Assembly: GCA_036674765.1 (NCBI GenBank)
Contig: JARVKI010000008.1
Span: forward strand, 248,001-312,000
DNA: 64,000 nucleotides
From: Seiridium cupressi
Lineage: Eukaryota > Ascomycota > Sordariomycetes > Amphisphaeriales > Sporocadaceae
Direction of reading: 5' to 3'
This document shows positions 1 through 13,435 of the stretch, one piece after another. A program made the translations under genes and the position numbers. The notes beneath the pieces are model-generated. The model had not been told where the DNA came from. It made no database searches and was given only the letters and a program-made list of their open reading frames with translations. The stretch's first letter is position 1. Every line of letters begins with the position of its first letter.

Positions 1-3000
1 GACATTGTGTCTCTAACCGCATTGAGATCGAGAAATGGTGGGTCGTGTTGGTGACAGTTGCTGATAATGCTCTGCGGTACGTATGGTCTTGGAGCCCAGT
101 CATGTGTTCGCACTGGGCCTTGCAATCTGATCATCTACGTTGGTTGGCCTTTCTTCTCTGCCTGCTGCAGAAGGGCTGCTTCTGTCCGGCTTCTATGAAA
201 GCTTCCCTTCCTCGTGGCTCAAGGAGGCCGTGCACTCTGGCGCAAACCTAAGAACCGTTTACCAGTCTCCTGGATACGCCAACTGTGCTGTAGCCTGAAG
301 CCCAAAGCGTGCTTTGCAAAGGTTCGGGCTATCGAAGCCAAGTTCATCTTAGGGCCTCCAAGTGGTCTCGCAGCGACTGGCCCAAGTATACAAACGATTA
401 CGGTGCCAGCTCTCATTGAGCCATGAGTGAGGCGTGCTGGAGTGGTCGAGTCCGTGATTTTGACGACCTTGTCTGCAGCCTGAATATGAGTAATATTGGC
501 TTGCGAGAGAACACGGAACCACCAAGCCCGTAGCGGTCGCTGGCGCAGGAAGGTCACCGTATACCTGTCGACAACAACACGAACGAAGGCTACCTGGCAT
601 TTTTCCTTCCGTGCTGGCTTGACGCCTTTTCCGCCCTCGCAGGCATTGTACGGACGTAGCGTTTCTCTTTCAGCCCCAGGCAAAAAGCCTTCCAAGCCAT
701 TCACGATCCGAACCGAGGATACATGGAAAGGTTGCCCTGAAGCCACCGCCTCAAAACCGCCTTACAGCACGGAGCTTCCCAGGGCTGATCATCAGTTCAG
801 GCACCAGCGCCTATTTTCCTAGGAAGCAGTCCACCACACTCATCTAGCAATGAGCTAACACAATCGCTCGGACGGGAAGGTTCCAGTATGTCTCCATGTC
901 CTGTCTGTCCTCATTCCTCATCTCTCACTTTCATTTTTCGGCACCGAAGCGCTTGCGCATGCACAAGAGACACAGTGCACAAATAGAATATCACGTACAG
1001 ATAACACGGTGACATGCAAGTCAGTGCCAAATAATCATTTTAGCCGCTCATCAATGTAGCGCTGAACTGCCTAAACCTCGAAAGGTAGCGCACTGCTCCC
1101 TCAAGTTAGAGGGCAACCAGCAGTTACGGAAACAACACCTACTGGCCCAAATTATATCAGAAGACAGCATCAAATAATTATCTTATACATTGCAAGCCTA
1201 TTTGTTACTGGAACTGGGGCTTAAAAAATATCTGAAATCCAACTGCTAGTCTCAGCGAAGCCGTTTCACAATGACTGTCTCATTGCTTTGGTGAAAGCGG
1301 CTACCAGATTAATCGCGAGAATTCGATTCTAAACTACTGCAACTATCTGATGAAATTAGATATAGAGTTTAAGTGTTTGTGCATCAAGCAAAGGGTAAAT
1401 GGCTATGCTTCTTCATTAGCCCAGAGATGAGTATCTCTTGGCATCGAGAATTCATGTCCATCGCGTTTTTACAGTAAGGAAATAAGCTTGGTCGTATTAG
1501 ACGAATTGAAACCCTTTTCAAACGATTATGGCCTAGCGTGCCCTTGCCTCTGACCGTACAAATGTCGTGCTTGGTATGGTCCATCTTCTTTCTTTACAAC
1601 ACCAACTTTACCATGGAATCATGTCTCGAGCTCAAATATTCCACTCTAACTAGTTTGCTCTCACAATCATATACTCAAGTGATGGGTAATGTTTCGGGCA
1701 ACCCAGCATCCTATACCATTCTTCTGTGATCTGATCTCCTGACAATATTGTGCAAGAGCTATGAAAACAATCGAGTCCAGTGGAGTTGGCATCGGGTACA
1801 TCGGCCGTTCTTGACTTTCAATACCACGAACCCTGGCTTTAGTGATCCAAGAAAGACCGAGTTCCAAATCAGTGAAGGCGAATTGCTCTATCATAACTCT
1901 GGTGGCAGTGCTGGCCAAGCTAAGAACCTGAACTGTAGTTATATGTATAGGCCTTCCCCGAAGGATTAATTCTGGAAAGAACCTCCCTCATTCGCTACCT
2001 CGACAAGAAGAGTTTTCACGAGCAGCCATTTCGCAACTACTCCACTCTACAATTATGACCGGAGACTGAAGGCTGCAAAAGTTATGGGCAGCCTTGTATT
2101 TTCCGATGATAACCACTCTACGGAGTATCAGACAGTGAATGTCATTATGTTTGAGTCCACTTAATTACCCAACTGATAAACAGGCAGGCTCGGGTACATG
2201 GATCTCTCAGCTATTTCTGGGGCGAATAATGGTGCCGCGTAGGAAGGCGGGGCATAGTTGACCGCCTCACTTTCAATATTTTGCCGGACGGTTATAGCGT
2301 ATGCAATTCAAGTACACTTTGAGAAGTAAGTGGCAGCCAGAGAATTGAGAACTACATAAACAATATGTTGTTGAAGGAGGCTAGTAGGACACCCCTGACA
2401 TAACATTCGTTCCCTACTTCAAATACTTGGCCCCAGTCTATGGAATGTATATTGTGTAGCTTCATTGTATGCATTATCTTCAGCCTCACTGATTTAGTGG
2501 ACTTTCAATAACATATAAGAATTGTCATTCTAGCCCTCGATGCCATGGTGAACAAAGTGGTATCTCTATATTTTTTCCGCGACCACGGGTGTCGACCCGT
2601 GCAACAGCAAAGTATACCTTTTTTATACTTGACATTTCTGCTTATCGGTGTAAGATATCCCCGAGTCAATAAGGTAGCCCCGAATCGCAATTGGTGCATC
2701 ACCACCAGCAATAGACGGCCTCGAGCTTTGACATGTGATCATAAAAAAAGACTATCGTGCTACCATATCACGAGTAAAGGAGGAAACCATTGGCTTGGGG
2801 TTCCTTAAGTTGATACGGCGGCCCCGGAAAAGTTCAGACACCCGAATCACTGACATATAGACATCTCCAGGCTCCATGTCGCTCATCTCTAGGCCAAAAA
2901 GCCACCCCAGGATAGGAAGAGTAAGACTCGATATACAAGCTCATAAGTTACACGATACTTGGTAGCAAGCTAGAACCATAGACTACTGATATCAAAACTG

Positions 3001-4196
3001 GTATGAGCCATTCTGAATTACTACTTGCATATCTAAGTGATGCTTATGGTCAACTACGTATCTAAATGTCGACTTGGCTATCTTCTGCGAAGGCTAGGTG
3101 GCATCATCACATAATTACCATTGAGACCATTGACATGATAACAGTATGGGATCTGTGATTATGGCAATAATAGTGCAGCAACACCATAATATTAATCCCC
3201 TAAAGTTCATGAATGGAGCGGTTTTCACGCATCTGGGCCACCAACGCCCAGTGTATTCGTGGAGCTTTCAATGCTTTTAATCGTACAATTATTGGTCTGA
3301 TCCTCATTAAATGTGAAGTTTCAGGCAGATTTGCAGTGATGAATGAAGTCCGATAGCCAAGTTCCGGAACGCCAAACCTGCCTACAGTATTAAATCGTAT
3401 TGTCACAACGTTGGCTGACCGAGCGCAGCGTTGCTTCCTATGATGTTAACGACACATGGGATCTAGCTTCACGCAACTCGGACTGCTGCTCTTGAAATGA
3501 TTGACAGTCATAGACAAGTGATCCATACCTTCGAAAACGCTTGCTAGGCGCCGGTGACTACGACGAATGGTATGAAGCATCAAACCATAATTGCTTCTGG
3601 CCTCATTAATGCAATTCGGCTATTTGGCAACGTACATAATTTGACCGCTCTATTGTTTCCGTTAATAACAAGAACATTACGTTCGTTCCATTGCAGATTC
3701 GTTCTGCTAGTACCACCGCTCTCCAAATGATCTCCCGCGTGTTTGGTTTATCATCGCCACCAATTCCTTATCGTCGAGGCCATGACACAGCTTGGGTTAT
3801 ACAGCGCTGTATCTATGTTGTAAGTATGATAGGATGGGCAAATTTCAAGCTCGGCTATGCTCGATCCGACCTTGTATCCTTTCATCACATAGAATTCGTC
3901 CTGTTCTGATAGGAGCGGGGGATATACCTCTTGATAACACGGCATACTCTGCCGAGCTACTTGGGACCTCAACTTTAGTCTCAGATCTATTACTCCTCAG
4001 AATCGGAGCCATACTCTTTTCGGCTGGCTCTGAATGCCTCAATAGCCTATTCTTGTCTATACTCTGGTCCAGACTAACCAAAACTGCGATATAAATGACG
4101 GAGCCACCTAGAGTCTGTCGTTGTCGGGAAGTCATATACATTGATTCTTCCTGCAGGAGCCTCCAATACTGTTCCTTCCTTCTCCCCATTGAGATT
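1..4196. other. Gene-poor region, no supportable gene
   Basis: I see no protein I can recognise here. The longest open frame (219-746 minus, 175 codons) has no motif, no signal peptide and no plausible splice partners. The stretch from about 1000 to 3900 is AT-rich and full of stops in all frames, which looks like old decayed DNA. A 7-bp hairpin lies at 2584-2601. Confidence 0.5.
2584..2601. repeat. Perfect 7-bp inverted repeat with 4-nt loop
   Basis: CACGGGT and ACCCGTG flank GTCG. The stem is perfect but short, and it sits in AT-rich non-coding sequence. No T-run follows it and no tRNA-like arms surround it. It may be a chance hairpin. Confidence 0.4.
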
Positions 4197-4909
4197 CTAC
4201 GCAGCTTCCTCACCGCCCGGGATCGGCACCATCTCAAGTGTCTCGTACTTGCGCCGCAAGTCTTTGAGATACGCGCCCACATCCCCTCATTGTAACTATC
4301 ATACGCTTGCATGTTGACCTCCATCTCACCTGTCGCCGTATTGAGCATCATCATGCGGCTTCCGCTCTCGTACCCGTTCGCGAGCACGAAAGTGTGTGCT
4401 TTGGCGCGGGGATGCAGGTCTACCCGCTCTACTTTCCACTCGAATTCGGAAGCCATCTCAACAAGCTGGTCGGGACTGTAGGCAGAGTAGTCGGCAACGT
4501 TGCATTTGCAGTGAATACGATGGAAGCTTTGCTTCCCATCCTAGGAAATCTATGGCATATGCCGGAGCAGGTCAATCACGAAGGGTGTCTTATTCAGACA
4601 GGCAGTGGATTCAGGTGTGAGATTAGACCAGCTGCCTGGTAGGGGGTATTTCAAAGCATTGACGGGGAAATAAAACATATTAAGGAACTCGTAAAACTCC
4701 AAGATGATGGAGACAAGCTCATCACGAGTATATGGGAGGGTAGCTTTAAATGAACTGCTAGACGAGGTGCTCTGGATGTCTTCCTCGCTGCCCCCTGCGT
4801 CGTGTTGCTCGTCAACGGTTCCGTTCATGATGAAATGATGATGTATGCCTTTTTGGGTTAGACAATCGTGGACGGTGGTTTCAATATTGACCTTTGCCGT
4901 GCTGAACAC
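4197..4909 (-). pseudogene. Decayed unknown gene with two stops and a frameshift
   Basis: A coding-like reading starts with ATG at 4909 (MFSTAKVNIETTVHD...) and continues through a helical segment rich in Leu, Tyr and Phe (DELVSIILEFYEFLNMFYFP). It is interrupted by in-frame TAG codons at 4550-4552 and 4541-4543. The same frame then resumes (DQLVEMASEFEWKVERVDL) and runs to a G-run at 4283-4286. There the coding pattern jumps by one base and ends in GGEEAA before TAG at 4197-4199. No splice sites remove the two stops, so I call it a pseudogene. The family is not identified. The original stretch would have been roughly 235 residues. The second stop could be a former Trp codon, as G-to-A decay would give, but this is inference. 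Confidence 0.6.
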
Positions 4910-7846
4910 TGATTTCGATTGAATTGAGAGTTCGGGGCTGGTCAGTGGAGCCTTCTAGGCAACTGAAATTATACGGAGCAGTCATTCTAACCAACACTGT
5001 CTTTGATATCTTGTAACCCGACTAACTTAAGGCTAGCTTTGCTTTGTTCTCTCTGCGGATGCGAGCCCACACACATGCAGGCGGAGTATGCCTGCGAGGT
5101 AGCAAAGCCGGCTGGCAAGAAACTCTGCATTGAATTATTGATTTATGCGGGTGACAAGCTACACGAATATTTTAACTCGGTGCTGGTGATGTTAGTGGGT
5201 AACAGTTCATGCGAAAGGCGTCTACATGCGTCTGATGAAAGGACGGCAGCTTGCAGTAGTGACTGTACCAGGAGCGCTGCTGCAACTCCTTTATGCGGTC
5301 CCGAGTTATCACACGAGGCCAATACTGGTCTCTCCTGCAGACTCAAATCTTGGATAAAGTCTTTGTAGTAGCATTCTATTGACTTTCAAGTCGAATTGCC
5401 GCCCTCCTTCCAGGGAGATTGCTTCCTTTCGACCAATATTCCTATTTAGCCCTGCCAATCAATAATGGTTGACAGTCGATATGAAGGCCGAGATATGAAA
5501 CGAAACTATGATTGGCTCAATTCACATCCAAGCTACCCGATTGGGATTGGGTCTTTTTGTTCTGACAGCCAGACGGCCCAGCACAGAAAACATGTCAATC
5601 GAGCCGGCGGCTATAGCGATCGCTGGGGGCCTCTTATCAAGAAGGCTACCATTGATCCTCCCTAAAGAAGGAAGGGAAAATCGAAACCACGTGTTGAACC
5701 GGCCAGTCGGGAGAAGCTCGCCCATCACAATCCAGGATGTGACTAGCGATTGTGGGGTGTGCAGCGCTTTTCGCCTTGTGGTCAGACCTTTGGAAGTTCA
5801 GACGATGCCTCCAACATATGTCTCGTCCTAGAGATGGAAGTGCTGGTAGGATATATCATCGCGTCATTGAGACGATTGAATACACAACGCCTGCGAGAGC
5901 ATCTTCTGACTGCTGGTTCTCATATTTACAGCACCTGAGACGACAGCAGGTCATTTTGGACCTTCGCTGGAGTACCTGGCTAGTGGGAGCTAGCAGCTAA
6001 ACTGCATGCCAAGAGGAGCCCCTTTTTTCCAATCCTGCGGCAGTCTGCCGGGAACCAACCTTGGCGGTTTTGCCGAAATTCTGTTCTTCGTCAACCACTG
6101 CATGGCTGCACATCTATGTATCGGCACATTGAAGGTTTTCGTTTTTGCAACTGAGAACCTAGGGTCCCTGACGCTCAATGACACGGTGTTCATCAGCATG
6201 CGTCCTGCAACGGTTCTTGGCTATTTGCAGGTAATATTGTCTCTGGACCTGCATCTGGCCACAGCAAAGCCGTCATGCTGAAGACGGCACGCTGGTTGCA
6301 CGAGCCCATGGAGTGCATTAGAGGAAACATATCGGAAGAGGATCGGGCGGTTGTCTGCATTAGCGCAAGACCACTCGCTCCATGGAAGGCTGGAAAGTTC
6401 AAATGCGGATACTCTCTGGTTCAGTGCACCCAAACCTTTTATCTTTTTTTTGCTCACGGAACGATGGGATAGTGACTTGACAAGCTGAAGGGCTTGTTGT
6501 ATAATTGGGGGAGTTATTGGCTGGAAATTTGGCAATATTTTGTGGAGTAGGTATAGCTGGGGAGAGAGTATTAAGATAGTCAGGGCCCACTTTGCTGAGT
6601 TGGCAGTACGGGGGTCCAGAAATGCTTCCGGATTGCAATTCAACTTGCCTGTGATAATCTCCTTCGGACGATATACCTAGGCAGGAGTACATAGTATGAT
6701 GATATCTGACATGGTATCCCTCCTCAGAGGTGCAGTGTGGCAGGAGTTCACTGACTCGCCAGTTTCTCTCAGGTGGCAGAAAGGTAATTAATATCCGACG
6801 CGCTACTGTGGCTGCTGCATCGCGTCGCGCCTTCACCCACCCAGCACGGAATAGGGGGACCCACGAACGCATCCCAATTCGATAGCCTGGTCCACACTAT
6901 CCCGAAAGCCAAAAACGGACGTGCGACACTAGGGGAAACTGAGCAGATCGCATCGGCCACGAGGGAGGCTGGGACGGGCTGTTTAACTTAGGTGCAAGGT
7001 GTGCGCCACGGTTTTATGATGGATCAAAACACAGAAGCTCCGGGACAGGAGATAGTTTCTCGAGGACCATATTCGCATCAACAAAGGCCGCAAGACAGCG
7101 TTGAACCTTTCTCCCTCAACTACCGAACTCATGTTGTCCCAGTGTTTCAGCACTCTGATTCGGCGATACAACGCGCTGCCTTTCTGGAGCTTCGCGCCCC
7201 TCTGACCGTGGGTGCCTCACCTGTGCAGGGACCTGCCGCTGCCAATTGGCTCCCTGGAGGCAAGCAGTGCGCCCCGTCCAAAGCTCGTGCTTCGTACTCT
7301 GTACCTTGCAGCAGTCCAGCAGGTTTCTTTTATCCCTCCGGTCAACGGCCACTTTCCTAGTAGGGCCTTACATCCGTTGCAGTGGTGATCGGATCCGAAT
7401 GCATACATACTGATCATTGACAATTACCAACTGCCTTGTAACCTGTGGCCCATGAACCCCAAGATTTCGCAGCGAGCACCCGTCCGCCAACTTAAGCGAG
7501 AGGACCCCCCTACAGGCAGGCCTCTGCTTTGCCACTACCCCGTCTCTCGAGCCTGTGATCCCTGAACGACAACATTTTTGGGGGGATGGGCCGCTCGATT
7601 TGATCGCTATCGCTACTTTTTTTGCTGGGCGGCAAACGTTGACAAACCGAATTCAGTCGTGGAGTGCAAGGCACAAACCGACAAACGAGCAGCAAACAGC
7701 AAGAAGGAACAACACAGCAGCCCTCACGAGTCTCAATCGCTAGTGGTACCACGTCTTCGTTGCATGGCGCCATTCGACTGCCCCTGCTGTCCGACCTCTC
7801 CTCTGTCCTCCCCGACTCCTACGGCCTCGCCAGTTGATTTGCCTCG
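4910..7846. other. Intergenic region upstream of the ArfGEF gene
   Basis: Several open frames of 60-157 codons occur on both strands (for example 6006-6281 plus and 6399-6872 minus). They overlap one another, lack recognisable motifs and could not be joined into a model. The last 400 bp before 7847 are richer in CT and GC, and probably include the promoter and 5' leader of the Sec7 gene. Confidence 0.45.
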
Positions 7847-10800
7847 ATGCACTCCATGGAGAACGGGCGACGTTCCCAACGGCGCCGGCCCGACCTGAAC
7901 ATCAATACCTCTGCCTCGGCGTCCAAGTCCCCTTCGCATAGACGAGATGCCGCGCCTGCCAGCCCGCCCCTGCGGAAGCCACCCAATCCTTCCAAGGGCA
8001 AACCACCCGTGTCGAGCCGAGCGCTTAAAGTGCAACCCTCTTCGGCCTCGAGCCTGCCTTCAAATGGGCGAGACAGAGACTTCGAGGAGTCGTTCCTAGA
8101 CAATGATACCCCAATCGACACGGCCAACAAGGAAAACGAGCCCGGTTTCCGCAGCGATCGATCGATGAAGTCGCCTGCCAATTATCGCGATTCGCATGAC
8201 TTGTCACTGCCGGCACGACAGGTCACCCGGGATTCGCTGGTCACGAACATGTTGATGTCGCTGGACAAATTATCGCTGGCGCAGATCAACACTCCACCGA
8301 CGCCCATGTCGCCCTTTGACGAGGCAGCATACGGCTCCGTGTCCCACGGTGGGGAAGACATGGCGAGGTCAATGTCGGGTGTGTCGGGTCGTCCTGGGCG
8401 TGGCATGCATAGCTCTTGCAATCACGGCCATGGCTACTCCTATAGCTCCGACCTAGAGGGGACGGACGATGCCGCTAGTCACATCTCGAGTCAGTTTTCG
8501 CGTGGCCGACGCAGCAACAGCAGTTCTGGGTTTCAGTCGAGCCTTGGCCGGATCAACAGCATGCGAGAGACATCTTCCCCCCGTGCCAATACCATGGCAA
8601 GCGGGAGACCTTTACATTCCAGAGGAGGCAAGACCAGCAGCACCAACAGCTTCGACGCCGGCTACGCACAGGTATTGAGTAGTCAGCGAATTTCACATGG
8701 CATCGGTGGCAGGTCTTCGAGTTTCGATTATAGCCAGCCGAATTCGGGAAACACGAACAATAGTGGTAGCGCCTGGAACATAGAGTTTTCCACTTCCCTC
8801 TTCGCCAACGATTACGAAGTGGCGCCGACACCTACGGTTCCAGGAGGGCCTCGCCGCCCGTCTGCTGCCATCCTGCCTCCCGCTCCTCCGCCGGTACCTA
8901 AGGATTCCGACCCGAGCGAACGCAATAGAAGTCTGCGATCCCGCGGGAGCACCGCCGCACGACCTCCTTCAAAAGCCCGGCCGTACGAAATGCCCCCACA
9001 GGCTCCTATGGTCGATCTGGATGCGGCGCCGGCACCAAATGTAGGCTACGAAAAGTCTAAAACGCGAGAGCCCCCAAGTGCGCCTCCAACTTCGACACCT
9101 CAAGCAAAAGAGCGACCGGGATTTTTCAGGCGAGTATTTGGCGGATCCTCTCGGAACATCTCGAGCACCTTCGAGTCTTCGAGCCCGGCTCCCGTCTCAG
9201 CACCATCAGCTGAAACAATCGAGCGTCAAGCGTCGAGCAAATCGTCCCAACACATCGCTGCCCAAATGAAGAGCGCATCAACGCCACCCTCGAGGGACTC
9301 CCAGCAGTCCCAACCCCATGTCATTCAGAAGAAGTCTTCATTCTTTAGGAGACGGAAGAAGTCCGTCGCCGAACCGCCTCCGCTTCCTCAACCACCGCAG
9401 ACCATAGTGTCTCCACCTGCTCAGGCCACGGATCTGGATATTGAGCGGACCAAGCCCATTGAGCTACCCGACCAGAGCCCCATCAGCAGCTTACGCCAGG
9501 TTATGAACCCGTACTTGAAGAACAGCAACCCGGGCACCCCCAGCAGACTTCTTTCACCGAGATTAGAAAGAGAAATCATATCCCCAGAGTATGATGTAGA
9601 AGACGGCGAATACGAGCGTAGACGGAAGAGTCGCGGCTTCTCCCCGGACTACGACCCTAGCCCAAATGCCACCATAAGGCCAGTCAAGTCGCATTCAGCG
9701 TTGAACAATCGTAGTCGTGAGTCTGTTACTACGAGCACGCCAAGAAGGTCCCCCAGGATTGATAGCCCGAATCGAGAGCCTCCACAAGTGCCCAATTCAC
9801 GACCGAAGCTCAGTCGGGATACTACATTCTTTGAGGATAACAGTGACACAGATGGCGACAAATCAACTAATTTACCGCGTGAAGAGCGAATGTCCTCTCT
9901 GTTGAGCCCCTCGGATCTCAAGAGTCTTTCCGGAGGTTTCCCTACACCACCAGGCACGACACCAAGAGATTCACCACGGCCGCCACCGACGCCCGAGCTC
10001 ATTGGTGCCAACGACGAGTCATCGTTACAGGAAGCTACGTCTCCTAGCCTTCTACTACAGCACAACATTTCAAATGAAGAAGACAAGACGCGACCAGATA
10101 GCCTTGGACTTCCTATTCAAAGCCAGCAGTCCAGCAGCCCAGGCAAGCTTTCAGTGTCTGGCAAGAGCACACCGCACCGATCGCGGTCAGCTGCTAGCCT
10201 GCCGAGTGTGAAGATTGACAATGCCGAGATCAGCCCTAAGATGACTGGCTCACCTTTGGACGAACCCGAGATCACGGTGGGTGAGCCTACCGAGGACGAT
10301 CTCCAGAAAGCCCGTCGAATCTTCGACGGGAATGAAGACTTTATCCAAAAGGACCGAGCGGCGGCATGGATGGGAGAAGAAGGGCTGGTGCGGCAAAGGA
10401 CATTACGTGCCTACATGGAGCTTTATGACTTTGCCGAGAAGAGCGTCTTGACGGCCCTTCGCGAAATTTGCGACAGGCTCATTTTGCGTGCCGAGACTCA
10501 ACAAATTGATCGGATACTGGTGTCTTTCTCTAAACGCTGGTGCGAGTGCAATTCTAACCATGGTTTCAAGGCAATGGGTGAGTACATGGTAATTATGCTA
10601 AGAGCTATCGCTAACTTTACCAGATGTGATACATACGATGTGCTATTCTATCATGCTTTTGAACACCGATCTTCACATGGCGGACATCGAACACAAGATG
10701 ACACGTAGTCAATTCGTCAAGAATACTATGACCACTGTCAAAGCAGCTCTGGCCGATTCCGATCCAGATGCATTCGACCGCCCAAGCATTCTCCCGGGCA

Positions 10801-12617
10801 AGAATGCTTTGCTGAGCCCAACTGAGTCCGAGTCACAAGTACCCGTCGAGCAGGAGCGAAAGAACTGGCGAGCATCTTTTATCCCACCAAGATCCGATTC
10901 CCGACTGGGCGACTACGGGGACCAAGACCAGGATACATGTGGACCGCTTGTCAAAGCACCGTTTAATGGTACGATGCGACAATGGGAGGCGCAGATGGAA
11001 GTAGTGCTAAAGGACATATACAACTCCATCCGTGACGATCGGTTACCACTATTTGGTGGTTCCCCCGAGCAGGCACAACCGCAGCCGCAGCAAGGTGGTC
11101 TGTCTGTCATGAACATGCTGAAGCGTACACCCAGCGTACTTAGCAAAGCCCCTTCGGAATCCGCTTCGATGACCCGAGGACGAGTGGATGGTTCAAATGG
11201 CCCGAGCGGTGGACGGTGGAGCTCGAAGAGTCGATCACGTCCTCGTATTGGCAATGCAGGCTTCTCATCTAGCCGTACCAGCTTTGATGATGGGAATTCT
11301 ATCTGGAGCCCGACTGTATCTTCTGCGACCTGGAGCCGCTACTCCCTAGGCCGAACCCAAACTTCACCATCGATGGATTCCTTGGGCTCGCGCTACTTCC
11401 ATGGCGACTACCAGCAGTCAATCGGCTTTGCGAATGCTCTTTCCCAGGCCATTATTCGTGAGGATCATCAGCTTGAGACCACGCGCTCCATCATAAGCGA
11501 AGAAGTCAACGGCGCCACTCTACTTGAGGACGAATCCCTAGAATTGACTGGTCCTCCGTGGGTCAAGGAAGGAATTGTTATTCACAAGCATCACCTCGAC
11601 GGCATCGATAAGAAGGCTAAGGACCGCAACTGGAGCGAGGTTTTTGTTGTCATTCAAAAGGGGCAGATGAGCCTCTTCTCGTTTTCCACCAAATCAATGC
11701 GGCAGAAAGCACGTCTGGGTCGCAAGCAAGCTCCCGGCGCCGTCGTTGGCGGAGGCAATTGGCAAGAGAATGCCACCAACCTAGGCACTTTCTCGCTTCG
11801 TCAGACTCTGGCCTCTGCACTTCCACCTCCCGGCTATTCCAGAACACGGCCGCATGTATGGGCTCTCAGTCTGCCGACAGGTGCCGTACATCTTTTCCAG
11901 GTTGGCACGCCTGAGCTCGGCAAGGAGTTTGTCCTGACAATCAACTACTGGTCTGCACGTCTTTCCACTCACCCGCTTGTCGGTGGTATCTCGAACATCG
12001 AGTATGGCTGGAGCGACGCATGCATCAACAATGCTCTTGTGACTGCTATCGCCCATGACAATCCAGCCCCGCCAAGACCTGGCTCAGCAGCCGCAGGTCG
12101 CACGTCGATGCACAGCCGCAACGGCAGCCGCCAGAGTAGCCTACGATCTAGCTTCGAAGTAGGCGGTTCTAGCGCTCGCACAAAGCTACCTGGTGACCGC
12201 ATCCACATTTCTGAGTGGACACCGCCTGCACAGTCTCTTCGCGCATCCAACTTTTCCGAATCGGAACAGCTTGAAACACTCGTGCAGTATGTTAAGGGCA
12301 TTGAAGAAGAACTGCAAAAACACAACCAACTCAGATCCCCAATGCTGTTAGCATTCACGCCTAGGGGCAACAATGCGACAAAGGCTATGGCCAATTGGGA
12401 GAAGAAATCATCCTACCTCTTACGAGAAATCGTCAAGTTCAGGACTTACGTCGATTGTCTCCAGTATGCCGATGGCAGACGGAAGGAAGTTTATGATGAA
12501 AGAGAGGTTGCAAGACGCGCCGCTCGAGGCGAGGATGATGAAGGCGTACATGACGGTGAAGATGATACTATCAGAATCGAGGCCGAGGACGAGGATGAGT
12601 CGAGGTTACATTTCTAA
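7847..12617 (+). CDS. Sec7-PH domain guanine nucleotide exchange factor for Arf GTPases (Syt1/Sec74-like)
   Basis: Two exons, 7847-10577 and 10624-12617, flank a 46-bp intron (GTGAGT...CCAG) and give 1574 residues. The intron splits a Sec7 helix: ...GFKAM joins DVIHTMCYSIMLLNTDLHM, the signature second Sec7 motif. The first motif is AETQQIDR with the catalytic glutamate at about residue 883. The Sec7 domain spans about 812-1000. A PH domain follows at about 1219-1350 (WVKEGIVIHKHHLDG...NWSEVFVVIQKG). A helical C-terminal part leads into an acidic tail. The first 800 residues are Ser/Pro-rich and probably disordered. Sec7 proteins swap GDP for GTP on Arf at Golgi or endosomal membranes, and the PH domain binds phosphoinositides. 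The Sec7-PH order and long N-terminus resemble yeast Syt1 and S. pombe Sec74, not the giant Sec7/Gea proteins. ATG 7847 is the first in-frame start. Confidence 0.9.
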
Positions 12618-13435
12618 GCGTGTCTTTTTAATGATATATATAATCTTCATCAGGCTATACCAGGTATTGGACACTGATGTCTGGGGCCCCGTCGCAGATA
12701 ATCTTGGAGGAGACGACAAGAAGACAGGAAGACAAAGAAACATGGGTTGCTTACATGTTCTTGATACCCGGACTGGCGTACTTCTATTTTGTTCTTTTGA
12801 GCATTTGCATATATGGATCGGAAAGTGGGGATATGGGATAGGGGATAGGGGTGTAGATAAGAACACGTATATGAAAAAATGACTTCACCTACCGCGAAGT
12901 ACTTGTGCTGTTCTTGAAGGCTTAACGCTGCTTTATGCACAGAAACGGCTAGGTTGCCTACACTCTTAGAAAAGTATAAAACTCCAAGAAATGCACGCCA
13001 GAAGTAGAGCTATGATACATGGTCGTGATCATCAAAGTAGAGCACCACGAAAGCTATAGCTGTAATCCTCACTGCAGCATCACCGCACGAATACGAAGCT
13101 ATTTGGCGTGATCACGAAGGCGAGGAGATGATCCGGAATTTCCAAACATTGCTTTAGCTACCTACTGATACTACCTGTGTCCAATCTAAATGGGTAGCGA
13201 AATGCGAATGGCAACAAAAACCAAGAAATGAAATTAAGAATTGAAACCTGGAGTGGGATGGTATGTCCAAGCGCACTTGGTGTTGGTTGCATACACACCC
13301 GCCCCTTCCAAATCCGGCAGTATGACAAGGTATGCCAAACGGCTGACTATGCCTAGGTACATGCTGCCGGAAACCATCTTCAATGATGATCAAAATTTTC
13401 CTACTCCCCTGCACCTAGACTCCATGCCTCCTGAA
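12618..13435. other. 3' intergenic region between convergent genes
   Basis: The Sec7 gene (plus) and the proline-rich membrane protein gene (minus) converge here. The stretch probably holds both 3' UTRs. Short open frames on either strand show no domain. No terminator motif can be assigned with confidence. Confidence 0.5.

Noticed and set aside
219..746. 175-codon minus-strand open frame
   Set aside because: No recognisable motif, overlapping frames on both strands, no start context or partner exons.
2584..2601. Possible tRNA or terminator hairpin
   Set aside because: Only one 7-bp stem. No acceptor, D or T arms and no T-run.
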